Source: Dermatemys mawii (lineage: Eukaryota; Chordata; Testudines; Dermatemydidae). From it: a stretch of 64,000 nt of DNA. Under the pieces are notes generated by a model that was not told where the DNA came from, searched no databases, and saw nothing but the letters and a program-made list of their open reading frames with translations. Below are positions 10,450-22,500 of the stretch, one piece after another (the stretch's first letter is position 1; each line of letters begins with the position of its first letter). The position numbers were made by a program, and so were the translations under genes. Where the stretch lies: positions 15,898,764 through 15,962,763 of the forward strand of contig ML677334.1 in assembly GCA_007922305.1 (NCBI GenBank), written 5' to 3'.

Positions 10450-13191
10450 GGTATGGAACAGATCATCCTCTGGAGCAGAAAAGGGACTTCAGAGATGCCA
10501 GTGTATATGATAAGTCAGAGCTCCCCCAGAAAGTTAGCTAGTGAACCAGTAAGAGGATTTAAAAATTCAGAAGACTATGCTGTCCTGTCTTCGCCAGCTT
10601 TCCTGGTGGGGAGAGTCTCTGGCCCTTGTTTCAAGCTGGAAACTCTAGCTTGAGGCACAATCTCTCCCTGGATAACTCCTAGAGTGTTCTGACTTTGCAC
10701 TTCCCCCATTGTTGGCCAGTAACATAAATGGGCCAAAAAATTCATCATAGGAGAGCTATTGGAATCATCAAGTCTGGCATCCTCCAGTCTAACCATTATA
10801 ACATTGTATAATTTACTCTTTAATAGCTGATTTTGAAGTGTTGATTTCCTGGCCATTTCTTTTAGGAGTATAAATCACAATCCAGTTCTTACTGATAACA
10901 CCTTATTCCTAATTTATGAATTTAATGGTTTTCTTCTTTATCTCTGGGCCATGGCACCTGTCCTACCATATTTTCAGTTTCTAAATAATTTCCTTTCTTC
11001 ATGTATACTGTTACTTTGAAGGTAAGTGCAGATCATTCCAGGTATTTATGGCCATTGTGCATAGCCTCTTGCACCTGTTTTCTTTTTACTACAATAGCTA
11101 AATTTAGCTCCTTTGGTTTCTATTCAAATGACTTATTAGCTAATCCTGGTATTTTTTTCTTTCACTTCCTTGTATTCAATTTAGTTTAGTTGTCTCTTTG
11201 GTTTTCCTGTATATGTAAATAAAATGCATGACATATCTTTAGATTGAAACACATCTAGGTTTGTGTATGCAGAGCAGGAGACCTTCGCTAGTTTATCTTC
11301 CTGTTAATACATTTGAGAATATCATTTATTCAGAATGGTGTTACATTGCAAATTCCTATTTAGCTTGCTATTTCTCCTCAATCCTACATGCTGTTCAGTC
11401 TTGCTGCTTTCCTAAATGCTTGCCACACAATTTTTGACTGTGCTTGTTTGTTTCCGTCCCTTGGTATCTGATTTTTTACACTGATTGGTATTAAAGCCAG
11501 TGAATTGTGTGCAGGCCACTGTTCAATTCTACTCAAGTATGCATTCAGTGTGGTTTTGCATTCCTTATGTTTTGGATATCTCAGATTTGTGCTGTCATCA
11601 AGAAATCAGATGACAAGCTGTTTATGAAACCATTAAATAACTAAAAGAAGTCCCAGTATTGATCTGTACAGTACTTCTGGGGAAATAGTGTAATGTGAAT
11701 AGAACTATGACCTTAACAGGAGTTACTTTTGAAGTATATATAAAAAGTTATTAATCCATTAGTTGCACAGGTAAGCCATATGCTTGTTCTCTTAACTGCA
11801 GCTACAAGGCTAGCCCAACATCACAAAAAACTTGATTCTGATCTTGTAGAAGTTAATGGGAATGTTATCTTTAACTTCAGTGAAGGTAGGGTCAGAGTCA
11901 GCACCGTATTCCGTGACTTGCCAGTTAACTTGACATACGTTATGGGAATGTGGGTATGTTTTATAACTAAAACTGTGACTGAAAACTTTAGGGATTTCTC
12001 AGCAATCGCTCTCAAGTCGCTATTTTGACAGGTGTCTCTGAGCATTTTTCAGTCTATCAGTTCTGGTTTTTTACAGCACAATTTATCCACTGCATATTCA
12101 TCTCTAAAGAAGCACATATTTTATTCCATTTAGCCAGATCTAGATCTTTGAATTCTCTTCTTTGTTCTGTGTTTCTTCCCTTGCTCTGTTTCCACATCTC
12201 ATACCTGATTTTTTGGTAAATGCAGAAAATCATGCTTTTATAGAAAAGGTGAAAAACTGGATCAAATTTGGGACTTTGATTTTTGAAGCATGCCCTTGAG
12301 TGAGATTCATAATATTTTCTTTGAAATGTCAAACTATTTTACTTTATCCTGTGAGGTCTAGAACCGTATGACTCTAATCCTTTCTTAAATATTAGTATTA
12401 TGTTGGTGTTATAGCCTGCATTCTTCGGAATCTCTAGTGAACTGAGTGAGTTTATAAAAATGAATTCCTTTTGAACCTAACTCTCTCCTAGAATTGCCCT
12501 GGGATATATGTTAAATCCTGATAGTTGCAAATTTTAGAGACACTTAACCTCTCATCGCTTCACGAATTATCTACTCATAGTAATCTTTACTTTCCATACA
12601 ATTGAATCAGCTGTTTGATTTAGGCAATCCATCAAGATTTTATTTTTAAATATCATATTGAACATATATACTACAATTTCTATTGTCCTACTCTGTCTTT
12701 TCCATCATTCTCAAAAGGACTATATTTTTCCTTCTCAGCATTTTAGTACAACATAAGCGCACAAAAATACTGATAACTTCAGATTGTAGCTTATCATTTA
12801 TTGGGAAAAATGAGACAAAAGTACATGATATTTTTTGGTACCCAAATTTCCATATGCATATATGTAAAAAAGACCAATCTGGGAGTATTACAAAGAGGAA
12901 ATTTATTGTTGGATATTAATGTTTCGTAGTAGCACTACGTTTCAACATTAAAGACAGGCACTTTTGTAACATTTTGCACAAGTCCTTCCCATCTTCACAT
13001 GGGCCAGCCATAATGTGGTGGCTGAGAGACACAGGCCCTGCATGTGGTTAGCTCTAGCCCAGTGGTGATAAGCCCCAAGATGGATGAAGAATGCATCTTC
13101 TTCTGCATCCATTGGAGAAAGTGTATGTTGCACCTTTTTCCAGGGAGATGGGGATGTTGCTGCAGTATGCGCTCTTCAGAGAGAATTGTTA
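10450..13191. other. unassigned AT-rich sequence
   Basis: No gene or repeat recognised. Open frames here (up to 110 codons) lack domains and codon character. Confidence 0.5.
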
Positions 13192-13475
13192 CTAAGGGTA
13201 TGTCTACACTGCAAGCGATGCAGCATCTTAGCTTCAACAATGTCACTGTGGCACTGTAATGTACACACTTACTACAGTGATAGAAGGGTTTCTTCATCAT
13301 GGTAGTAAATCCACCTTTCCACAAGGTGTTAGCCAGGTCAGTGTTAGAATTCTTCCATTGACATAGCTGTGACTACAGAATGGGTTAGGCCAACCTAACA
13401 TGTCATAGATTGCATGGCATCTTTCAAAGCCCTGTAGCTTGGTTGGTCTAAATAGATGTAGACTAAGTTGGGGAA
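13192..13475. mobile_element. degenerate TIR element (CTAAGGGTATGTCTACACT family)
   Basis: The left end CTAAGGGTATGTCTACACTG is the recognisable terminus of a short non-autonomous DNA element common in turtles. Interior phrases (AATTCTTCCATTGACATAGC and GGGTTAGGCCAACCTAAC) are shared in decayed form with the element at 25581-25848. The right terminus (around GATGTAGACTAAG, 13455-13468) is too decayed to fix the end or a target duplication. Confidence 0.55.
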
Positions 13476-14026
13476 CATAGGATTTCTGCTGCTGCACAGC
13501 TCCTCTGTAACACAGGCTTAATATTTATACCAGAGTCTAACTCAGTGGATTCTGTTCTCTTTTTTGGATGCAGCCCCACTTACAGTAGAGGGGCAGATGT
13601 CCTTTTATGATGTCCCCTGAAACCAGGCTCCTGTAGAGTTGCCAATACTTCTTTTCTTAAAACTTCTCTCTTTTCTTTTAAGAACTCATATGTATTTTTA
13701 TTCGCTTGTTTGTTGCTTTCCCTCCCTGTCCCTATTTGCAAAAAACCACCCTACCACTTGGGGTGGAAGTCCCTGCCTGAGGTCAAGTCACATGTGTACT
13801 TGTAGCTTGAATGAGTGCCGGAGGAGAGAAGCCTGTACCTGTGGGCTTCTGGCTGAGCCAGGACCCTGGGATGTGACTTGCATTTGGCTGTGTTATGGGA
13901 TCGTGTCAGAAAAGGGGCAGAAGGTTGGTGACTTCCAAAGAGCCATTGCTGTTTTACCCAGAGCCATAGAAACTGCCCTGGGAAAAGGGTTAGGACTGTA
14001 CAGTGTGAGCCTAACTTTCTTGTCAG

Positions 14027-14061
14027 TTCACAACCTCCTCCTTGCCTGAGGAGGTTGTGAA
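14027..14061. repeat. perfect inverted repeat at a CR1 5' junction
   Basis: TTCACAACCTCCTC (14027-14040) and GAGGAGGTTGTGAA (14048-14061) are exact reverse complements with a 7-base spacer. The right arm belongs to the CR1 tail; the left arm is flanking DNA. Confidence 0.85.
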
Positions 14062-14332
14062 GGCTAGGACTATAACAGGTTTAAAAGAGAACTGGATAAA
14101 CTCAGGGAGGTTAAGTCCATTAATGGCTATTAGCCGGGATGGATAAGGTATGGTGTGCCAAGCCTCTGTTTGTCAGAGGGTGGTGATGGATGGCAGGAGA
14201 GAGATCACTTGATCATCACCTGTTAGGTTCACTCACTCAGGGCACCTGGTATTGGCCACTGTCAGTAGATAGGATACTGGGCTGGTTGGACCTTTGGTAT
14301 GACCCAGTACGGCCATTCTTATGTTCTTTGAT
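14045..14332 (+). mobile_element. CR1 LINE 3' tail, sense
   Basis: Only the last part of a CR1 copy: GAGGTTGTGAAGGCTAGGAC, AGAGAACTGGATAAACTC, CATTAATGGCTATTAGCC and the terminal GGTTGGACCTTTGGTATGAC, TACGGCCATTCTTATG. This ending is characteristic of turtle CR1 subfamilies. Strongly 5'-truncated. Confidence 0.9.
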
Positions 14333-16559
14333 TTAGAAAGCACAAGCTGTATTTACAAATGTCCTGTTAGAATGTAAGCTCTTTGCTGTGTCTATAGAGG
14401 TTGTGCTGTACATAAATGTAATCAAATTAAACTAAATAGGATCTTCTCAAACTATAAGAGGCTGTTGAATCACTAATATGCCTACCTAGCTGCTGCTTTT
14501 TCTTTGAGAGTAGAATAATGGAGTAATAAGAATTTACAATATTTTTAAAAGCAGTTTTTATGTGGGACAAGGGAATGCAGCTGAAGGAGTATGTGACACG
14601 TGCCATTTTATAGTCATGCCCCAGAGCTCAACACTTATGGATGATTGTTTTATCTATAATCTGAAATACATGGATTAATAAAATAATCAGAACCCAGGGA
14701 TGTATATATAATATAGATACTGGGGATAGTCTAACAACTTAACAAATCTTGTTTAGAAATCTGTTGCAGCACACAGGGCTGTAAAAGAAATGATAATAAA
14801 ATTACAAGGAAATTCATTCTAATAATGTCATGAACTCATTGATGAAGTGGCTATCTACAGAATAAAGAATCTTGGTATAATCTCAGAAGAACAATTGCTA
14901 ACTCTTTTTTTAAAACGTTATGGAACACTATTGTGGAACTATACATAATGTAGTATGTTGGATTTGCAATACAATTAACTCTGCCAACTTACAGGGACAA
15001 ATGAAGAAAAGTCCAGCTAGATCATGACTTTTGAAATGAATGGCTTTCACCATTCACTTTACGGGGTACAGGTTCAGGTGCAATAATTAATATTGTTAAA
15101 AAAAAAACTTTTGTTGCATGCTAGAAAATAAATTCAGAAATGTAACCAAAGAAGCTGGTAAAAATACTGCAATATGTAAAGTTCATTTATATTTTTGAAA
15201 GGCAAAATGTTCTGTGCAGAATACAAATCAATACAACGTAAAATGTAAAGTATTGTGCACCCGAGGCACAATTATCTGGGAAGTAATCTTAGCACAATGA
15301 TTTCCTATGGCCATCGCATTTGCTTAAATATCACTTGAGAATCCTCTTCACTTATTCAAGTGGAATGCTTGCTGAGTGTTATGAGTATGAATGGCTGTTA
15401 ACCAGGTGTGTTTTTAAAGTGGATCAGTCAGAACACAGTACAAAACCATTATAACTGAAGCAAAACAATGCAAGTTAAACTGATATGTTGGAATCAGTCA
15501 CCTATCTTTTAAATGTTAAAATAATCACACAAAAGAGGCAAAATGAAATGTTTAAAAAGATTTACTATAATCTTCTCTCTGTCACCAAAATCAAGGACAC
15601 AATCTTTTAATTAGTGGATTTGATTCCACATTTATGTATAAGGATATTTGATTATGATATGTGGCAAAGCATTGAGAGATCAGTGCAAGTGAGATATGCA
15701 AGTCTTTTCCAGTGGGAACCAAAGAAAAGAGAAATTTATAAAATTAAGCAGAGTTCAGGAGGATCTGTATGTGTATGTATGCCCATGGAGTCTTAATTCT
15801 GTCCTTTTGTGCCTTCATCCTAAGCAATGACTGAGAAAGGGGACCTCTGGCAAAAATAGTATGAAATTAAAGCCTATACTATAATGCATATCCATAATTA
15901 AGTTTGTGTAAACAGCGGTAAATTCAGCACTTCCTCATTTTTCTGCAGCCTAAATAATAATATTTTAACATATTTTTGCATGTAATTTCCTCCCCTTTCA
16001 TTAGATTTAAAAAAGAAAAAGAAGGGGAAAAAAAAAAAGCCCAGACAGCTTTTTTCCCCAGCACACTGCTACAGCTGTGGTGGCAAGTACCAGGCGTTCC
16101 CAAAGCAGTGTCTGTTGAAATACCGATGCTATCATGATCTCAGCTTTTTAGAATGTGTGTGTTCAGTTATTATCTTTCATACTACCTATATTGTCTTGAG
16201 GAAAACAAGCCACACAGGGAAATGATGATTCTCATCAACTGGTATCTCAGCAAAACCTCAGTGGAATTTCACCAAACAAATAAAAGGCATTTTTCTATCC
16301 TGAAAACTTTCCCCTGTCAAATTTGAAAGTCTTGCTACAAATGGAGATGTTAGAACTTAGATTCTTTCAAGTTTTAGATATAGAGGTTGTTACCAATTCC
16401 TCTATAATAGATATGAGAAAGGTAGATTTGTCTTTATTATATCTACCTATCAGTCATATTTTGGAGTTCAACCCTGACCAGTGAGGGGGTGAGTCTTGTA
16501 ACCCTGAGTGCCGTAAACTGTTCTGCCACTGTCGCTCCCTTCCTGAAAGCTCACAGATG
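14333..16559. other. unassigned AT-rich sequence
   Basis: No supported feature. A purine-rich run (AAAAAAGAAAAAGAAGGGG...) lies at about 16008-16040. Confidence 0.5.
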
Positions 16560-16675
16560 ACATACAGGCAAGTACTGCATCCGACGAAGTGGGTACTAGC
16601 CCACGAAAGCTTATGCTTCAATACTTGGTTAGTCTTTAAGGTGCCACAGGACTCTTTGTCGCTTCTACTGAGTGT
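16560..16675 (+). mobile_element. Penelope-like terminal repeat, fragment (family A)
   Basis: The sequence GCATCCGACGAAGTGGG...CCCACGAAAGCTTATGC, then TTGGTTAGTCTTTAAGGTGC and CACAGGACTCTTTGTCGCTT, matches a repeat very abundant in turtles that I associate, without certainty, with Penelope-like retroelement terminal repeats. Only the tail region is present and it ends before the usual ...GACTAACACGG 3' terminus. A hammerhead-like core lies inside (16581-16619). Confidence 0.7.
16581..16619 (+). ncRNA. hammerhead-ribozyme-like core (decayed)
   Basis: Read as RNA: CCGACGA (consensus CUGANGA, position 4 is C instead of U), one extra A, a stem II hairpin GUGGG-UACUAG-CCCAC, the invariant GAAA, a 2-bp stem III GC-UUAU-GC, then UU in place of the UH cleavage site. 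This is the order of a minimal type I hammerhead as described for Penelope-like elements. Stem I is not continuous: the only good complementarity is CAAGUA (16569-16574) with UACUUG (16622-16627). The changed U4 argues against activity in this copy. Confidence 0.4.
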
Positions 16676-16869
16676 CTGTGTGTTGAACAGGCCTGATTCA
16701 GCAACTGTAACTCCAGTAGTCTGCTTGTTAGACCAGAACCCCACTCTGATCTTCACCAGCCTTGGTTACTACTAGCCAAGTGACCCCAACACGCATCCCA
16801 GTCCAAATTTTCCCCAAAACTGCTTGTCCTGAAATGTCCTGCCCTCTCCTGGAACATTCAGAAGATTAA

Positions 16870-18854
16870 TAAGGTCTCTTATTCCTTTAAACAGACAAAA
16901 GCCCAACAGCTTAGGGATAATGATAGCATGACAAATGGGAATGAGGATATGGAGGTAGATATTACCTTATTCGAGGTAGAAACCAAACTCGAACAGCTTA
17001 ATGGGACTAAATTGGGGGGCCCAGATAATCTTCATCCAAGAATCTTCATCCAGGAACTGGCACATGAAATTGCAAGTCCATTAGCAAGAATTTTTAATGA
17101 ATCTGTAAACTCAGGGATTGTACCATATGACTGGAAAATTGCTAACATAGCTCCTATTTTTAAGAACAGGAAAAAAAGAAAGTGATCTGGGTAACTACAG
17201 ACCTGTTAGTTGGACATCTGTAGTATGCAAGGTCTTGGGGGAAAAATTCTGAAGGAGAGAGTAGTTAAGGACATTGAAGTCAAAGGTAAATGGGACAAAA
17301 TACAACATGGTTTTACAAAAGGTAGATCATACCAAACCAACCTGATCTCCTTCTTTGAGAAAGTAAGGTTTTTGTTTTGTTTTTTTTACAAAGGAAACAC
17401 AGTGGATCTAATTTACCTAGATTTCAGTAAGGCATTTGATTCAGTGCCACATGGGAAATTATTAGGTAAACTGGAAAAATGGGGATCATTATGAAAACTG
17501 AAAGGTGGATAAGGAACCGGTTAAAGGGAAGACAACAGCGGCTCATTCTGAAAGGCAAATTGTCAGGCTGGAGAGAGGTTACCATTAGAGTTCCTGAGGG
17601 ATCAGTTTTGGGACTAATTGCATTTAATCTTTTTATTACTGACCCCGGCACAAAAAGTGGGAATGTGCTAATAAAGTTTGTGGATGACACAAAGCTGGGA
17701 GGTATTGCCAGTTCAGATAAGAATTGGGATATCATACAAGAAGATCTGGATGACCTTGTAAACTAGAGTAATAGGAAAAGGATTAAATGTAATAGTGAGA
17801 AATGTAAGGTCACACATTTAGGGATTAATAACAAGAATTTTAGTTATAAAATGGGGACATATCAATTGAAGTAACAGAGGAGGAGAAGGACCTTGGAGTA
17901 TTGGTTGACCATAGGATGACTATGAGCCGCCAATGTGATATGGCCGTGAGAAAAGCTAATGCGGTCTTGCGATGCATCAGGCATGGTATTTCTAGTACAG
18001 ATAAAGAGGAGTTAGTACCGTTATACAAGGCACTGGTGAGACCTAATCTGGAGTACTGTGTGCAGTTTTGGTCCCCCATGTTTAAGAAGGATGAATTCAA
18101 ACTGGAACAAGTACAGAGAAGGGCTACTAGGATGATCTGAGGAACAGAAAACCTGTCTTACGAAAGGAGACTCCAGGAGTTTGGCTTACTTAGCCTACCA
18201 AAAAAGGACTGAGAGGAGATATGATTACTCTCTATAAATATATCAGAGGGATAAATACCATGGAGAGAGAGGAGTTATTTAAGCTCAGTACCAATGTGGA
18301 CACAAGAGCAAATGGATATAAACTGGCCATCAGGAAGTTTAGACTTGAAATTAGATGAAGGTTTCTAACCATCAGAGGAGTGAAGTTCTGGAACAGCTTT
18401 CCAAGGGAAGCAGTGAGGGCAGAAGACCTATCTTGCTTCAGGATTAAGCTTGATACTTTTATGGAGGGGATGGTGTGATGGGATAACATAATTTTGGCAA
18501 TTACTTGATTTTTAACTATTTGTGGTAGGTGGGCCTGGTGACCTGTGATGGGATGTTGGGTGGGATGGGATCTGAGCTACTACAGAGAATTCTTTCCTGG
18601 GTGTCTGGCTGGTGAGTCTTGCCCATGTGCTCAGGGTTCAGCTGATCGCCATATTTGGGGTCGGGAAGGTATTTTCTTCCAGGGCAGTTTGGCAGAGGCC
18701 CTGGGGGTTTCCTACCTTTCTCCGCAGCACGGGTCACGGGTCACTTGCTGGAAAATTCTTTGCACCTTGAAATCTTTAAACCATGATTTGAGAACTTCAA
18801 TAGCTCAGACATAGGTGAGAGGTTTGTGCAGAAGTGGGCGGGTGAGATTCTGTT
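16870..18854 (+). mobile_element. CR1 LINE, reverse transcriptase plus 3' UTR, sense, 3'-truncated
   Basis: The longest CR1 copy in the window. It begins just before the RT finger region and runs through RT, the C-terminal domain and a long 3' UTR (GTGTCTGGCTGGTGAGTCTT, CCATATTTGGGGTCGGGAAG, GGCAGAGGCCCTGGGGGTTT, CAGAAGTGGGCGGGTGAGAT). The usual final segment of this subfamily (the part ending in GTCAGACTAGATGATC and GGTCCCTTCTGACC) is missing: the match stops at GATTCTGT near 18854. Loss of the 3' end is unusual for a LINE and points to later deletion or recombination. Confidence 0.92.
16928..18140 (+). pseudogene. CR1 ORF2 reverse transcriptase, frameshifted remnant
   Basis: Domains in order across three frames: RT fingers (GPDNLHPRI, NSGIVPYDWKIA) at 16928-17185; GNYRPVS and HGFTKGRS at 17190-17330; motif A YLDFSKAFDSVPHG at about 17413-17455; GSVLG near 17600; motif C FVDDTKLGG at about 17680-17702; EKCKVTHLG near 17800; then the thumb and C-terminal region (VDHRMTMSRQCDMA, LVRPNLEYCVQFWSP, QRRATRMI) at 17901-18140. 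A frameshift near 17175-17185 sits in an A-rich run, another near 17375-17390 in a T run. Catalytic aspartates of motifs A and C survive, but the frame is broken many times, so no enzyme is made. Confidence 0.9.
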
Positions 18855-21490
18855 TAGTTTAGTTACTTTACACTTAGGGCTCGTTTCCATTGTAACAGTT
18901 CATTTGAATTGGCACATTTGTGTTACTGCTTAGCTAAAGGAGAGTGACCCCACATTTCAAAACAACTCTGGAAGATTGCATTAGCTGCTGCTGAGATATT
19001 GTAATTTGAGCTGTTGCATCTCCACTACTTTACCAACAGGCACATCAGCATCACCTGAGTTTCAGCTCCCTGTACCTTCCTCCCTCTCTCCTCCCACTGC
19101 CTTGCATGCATTCTGGGCAAACTAACTTGAGTTTCAATCATGACTTAAATTGAGCTAAAATTCAAAAATAGGGAGCCAACCAGCAACAGTAAGAGCTACC
19201 ATAGTTGCACTTTATTTGATGTCAAATATATATGTCCTGTGTGGAAAGGGCTGGTTTATGCAAAGAAGCTTGGCACAGTGCTGAAATTACAGCTGCTGCT
19301 ACATTACAGAATGTCTAAAACCAACAAATGGGAACTGGAATTGGTCCATCAGCTATCAGGAGATTGGTCACAAGCAAAATGGGACAATTATGACAAGTCA
19401 AGGATAAAAGATATCTGCTACATGGACTCACTGTAGTAGTTAGACACCTGAAATTGTCTACAAGAGAACCACATAAAAATATCACTGATGGCTACACAAC
19501 TGAAAATATGGTGCATGTGATTTGAAATACTTGATAAGTATGTCAAAATGACATTGCTGAATGGTTTTCCAGAGGCATGAAGATGGATTTGCCAACTTGA
19601 AGATGTTCATATTGCTTCCAAGCAATATGTGGTAGGTCAAAAAATCAATATGCAGAAATGGGGCTATTCCAGTGACTCAGAATCATGTGATTGCAAACCA
19701 TGGAACATCTGTTTTTCTGCTGATTTGTGGGGGAACAAGAGAAGATCTTGGCAAGTCTACAGATCAGGCCATATCATATGCCCGATGCTGGAAAAAACTT
19801 ATGGTTGTTGTGGGAAGACATGAGAAGAACTAGAGATTTCTTTTATGGCTGGGAGTCCAGGTAGGAGTAACACTCAAGTTATAGCTCAAGCTAATTATGC
19901 TGTGGAGGGACACCCAGAAACAGCCCTAGAGGTTTTGCCTGCTGAGGCAAAAAAATACTTTTGGTGATGCACACGCTGAGCAGCAGAGTAAAAAACAACA
20001 ACAACAAATAGCAAACAAATAACTCCCACAGCCAGCCAATCAGCAGAGGAAGGGGAAGCCCAGCAGCACAGTGGCATTGTGCCTTCTGTTAGGTGCTACC
20101 TACAGCAACTGTCCTGCTCACCCACTCCTAGAACTGGCTCTGGGCATACCTATGCTGTAACAAAGTTGCTGTGCTGCCCAGATCTGTATGTATGACTTAG
20201 CTCTCAGGAAAATGAGTATGTGCATGTGTGTGGTGGGAAAGCGAAGGGGATTTTGGAGTTAGCAAGGGAGCTGCCCCGTCCCTTCTTCCAGTAATAAATA
20301 CATGTTCTGTTGTTATTGAGCTCATGTCGTGTCATCATTCCAGGGACTCTACTTGTTTATGCTAACCTATCGAGAAGGAGATGACGCAACTAGAACATGG
20401 TATCGCTACCTGATCCTCAGGATTCCACCTTCTATGATACCCCCTCCATTCCAATCTCCCTTCCCCCCACACCTTTTTGGAGGGAAATTGAGTAATGCTA
20501 GATCTATGCATATTTCTACATGTCAGATGCCACTTTGTCTGAAAACAGTAGGTTGCTCTTGTGATTTAATGTTGTCTTTGATAGATGCAAAATTGTACCA
20601 GGATTTCAATATTTCTACTTCCTGGAAGTGATTGATATAAGTCAACTGATTTACTTCCATCTGTCAGGTGGCAAAAGATTAACCATCAGTGCTAAAACAT
20701 ATAATTTGCAGTGGTTCAATATGATGAGAGACAAACAAATATTGTAATTGGAAATTGGCAGCTCCGGTACACATTTGAACTAGCTTTTGAGTCACTTTCC
20801 TCAAGCTATAGCTAGTCATTAAAACACCCTAAAGGTTCTCTCTGCAGGTATGTAAAGCCGGATCTTTGCTGGTGACAGACTTAATTAAGGTAACAGCTGG
20901 ATATTCACATAAAAAGAGAAAAATACAAGGGATGTTAATGCTTCTCAAAGTATTATGAAAGAAAAGGATAGCACAAGAAGAGAATGAGCCTGTCTTAGTG
21001 GCATTATCATACAAATAGTAGAAGGAGTATTTGACTGTTACTGGGGGGAAAAACTCATTTGTGTCAGGCATTGGCTGAAACAATGGCTAAAATATGACAA
21101 CAGAAGAAAACCTGATCATTCTGTATTATGAAGGTATGGGCAAATGGCTTAGTTTCAAACCCAAACATCTGTGAACTTGAAGCATTAGAATGTGGTTCTG
21201 AATTTAAATGAGCCAAAAATTGTGTAACAGCCTTCCATTTCTAGAAAGCATTTCATTTTTTGAATCTCCTTACAGATAGATTTGTGATGAAAGGGTAAAC
21301 AAAAAACCTACTGCTCAGTATATCTATCTATATATTCCATTTATTCTAGATATGTTTATGAAGAAATGGAATTCCTTTGGGAGGGATGTTGAATTTCTTG
21401 TTTTGATTTTGTTTTGTTTTTAATGTTGATGCCATGATTTTATCTGCCTGTGTTTTTTCTTTTTCCTTTTGCATTGTCTGACAATTTAAA
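18855..21490. other. unassigned sequence
   Basis: No gene or named repeat. Short open frames at 19239-19436, 19629-19823 and 20329-20631 have no domain. Confidence 0.45.
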
Positions 21491-22500
21491 CAATGTGGGT
21501 GAGGTAATATCTTTTACTGATACAACTTCTGCTTGTGAAATAAGTTTTCAAGCTACTCAGAGCTGGCCTTCAGATCTGGGAAAGTATCACACCTGATGGG
21601 ACAGATTGCTTAGCATAAATAGTTAACATTAAGGGAATATTAAAGGTCATAAAGAGGAGGGGGAAGTTGGTGGGTACAAATGGTTGCACTAAGCCATAAA
21701 TTCAGTATTTTTATTAAGACTATGATTTTTAGTGTCTAGCAAAGTTACAAATTTAAGCTCCCAGGATCATCTTTTGTAAGCGTTGAGGACCTCATCTGGG
21801 AGGTCAGATATGGAGTGATTGTTTTGTGAAAAGTATTTGCCCACAGTGATATGGTGTTTTAGTCTTAACATTTTTGTGTGTGTCTTCATTCAAGAAGTTG
21901 TTGAGGCACTGAGTTCATTAGATGAGATATACAACATGTGTAGGATTCGTGAATCTTGAAAGTCTGTTGTGGGGGATATTGATCATTGCAGCAGTGGAGA
22001 GAGGTCTGCAGGTTTTCCATCTGTTGTTAAAGTACGATCTAGTGTTGCTGAGTTGGTATGCTCTGTGAGGAGTTTGCCTCTGATGATGAACTTAGTGAGG
22101 CTGGGGAGTTGTTTAATGTTTCCCCTGTATTGGTTCCAGTGTGGGTTAGTAAGGGATAACTAGGAGTGTACAGCAGGAGATTGTTGCCCCCTCCCCAATA
22201 TTGAAGCAGGCTTTCTTGAGGTATTTTGGTGGCTCATTCCATGATGCACTCTCCTTCTCTGGTAGTGTCTTGGTTTAGTGAAGAAGGTTTTAAGTGTGTG
22301 AAAGTGTGTCACGGACTTTTTCCTCGGAGCATAATCTGTGGTGTCTGAGATCCAGGTTGAAGATAATAGATTTCTTGGTTTGTTTTGGGGTGGTCACTGG
22401 ATCTTTGAAGGTAAATGGTCCAATAAAAGTAATTACCTCACTCACCTTGTCTCTGTGATATCTCGGGACCAACATAGATGCAACAATACTGCAAACAAAT
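21491..22500 (-). mobile_element. Penelope-like element (family B) with inverted ends, antisense
   Basis: The left end is the reverse complement of this family's tail: on the minus strand, CAGATCTGAAGGCC, then GAAGTTGTATCAGTAAAAG, then ATATTACCTCACCCACATTG. The right end (about 22416-22494) carries the same tail in the plus orientation: GGTCCAATAAAAGTAATTAC, CTCACTCACCTTGTCTCTG, then CTCGGGACCAACATAG. The ends are therefore inverted repeats enclosing about 0.9 kb. The middle resembles, on the minus strand, a sequence that usually precedes this tail in turtles (CTTAAATTTGTAACTTTGCT then AGACACTAAAAATCATAG). It has no intact frame. Assignment to Penelope-like elements is inference. Confidence 0.6.
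21541..21573 (-). ncRNA. hammerhead-like core, family B, degenerate
   Basis: On the minus strand the order is CUGAAGG (consensus CUGANGA, last A changed to G), a hairpin built on AGCU...AGCU, then GAAAAC. The layout parallels the family A core at 16581, but the changed core base and poor stem III make activity unlikely. Confidence 0.3.

Noticed and set aside
13639..14049. 136-codon plus-strand open frame
   Set aside because: It runs into the CR1 tail junction and has no domain; likely chance.
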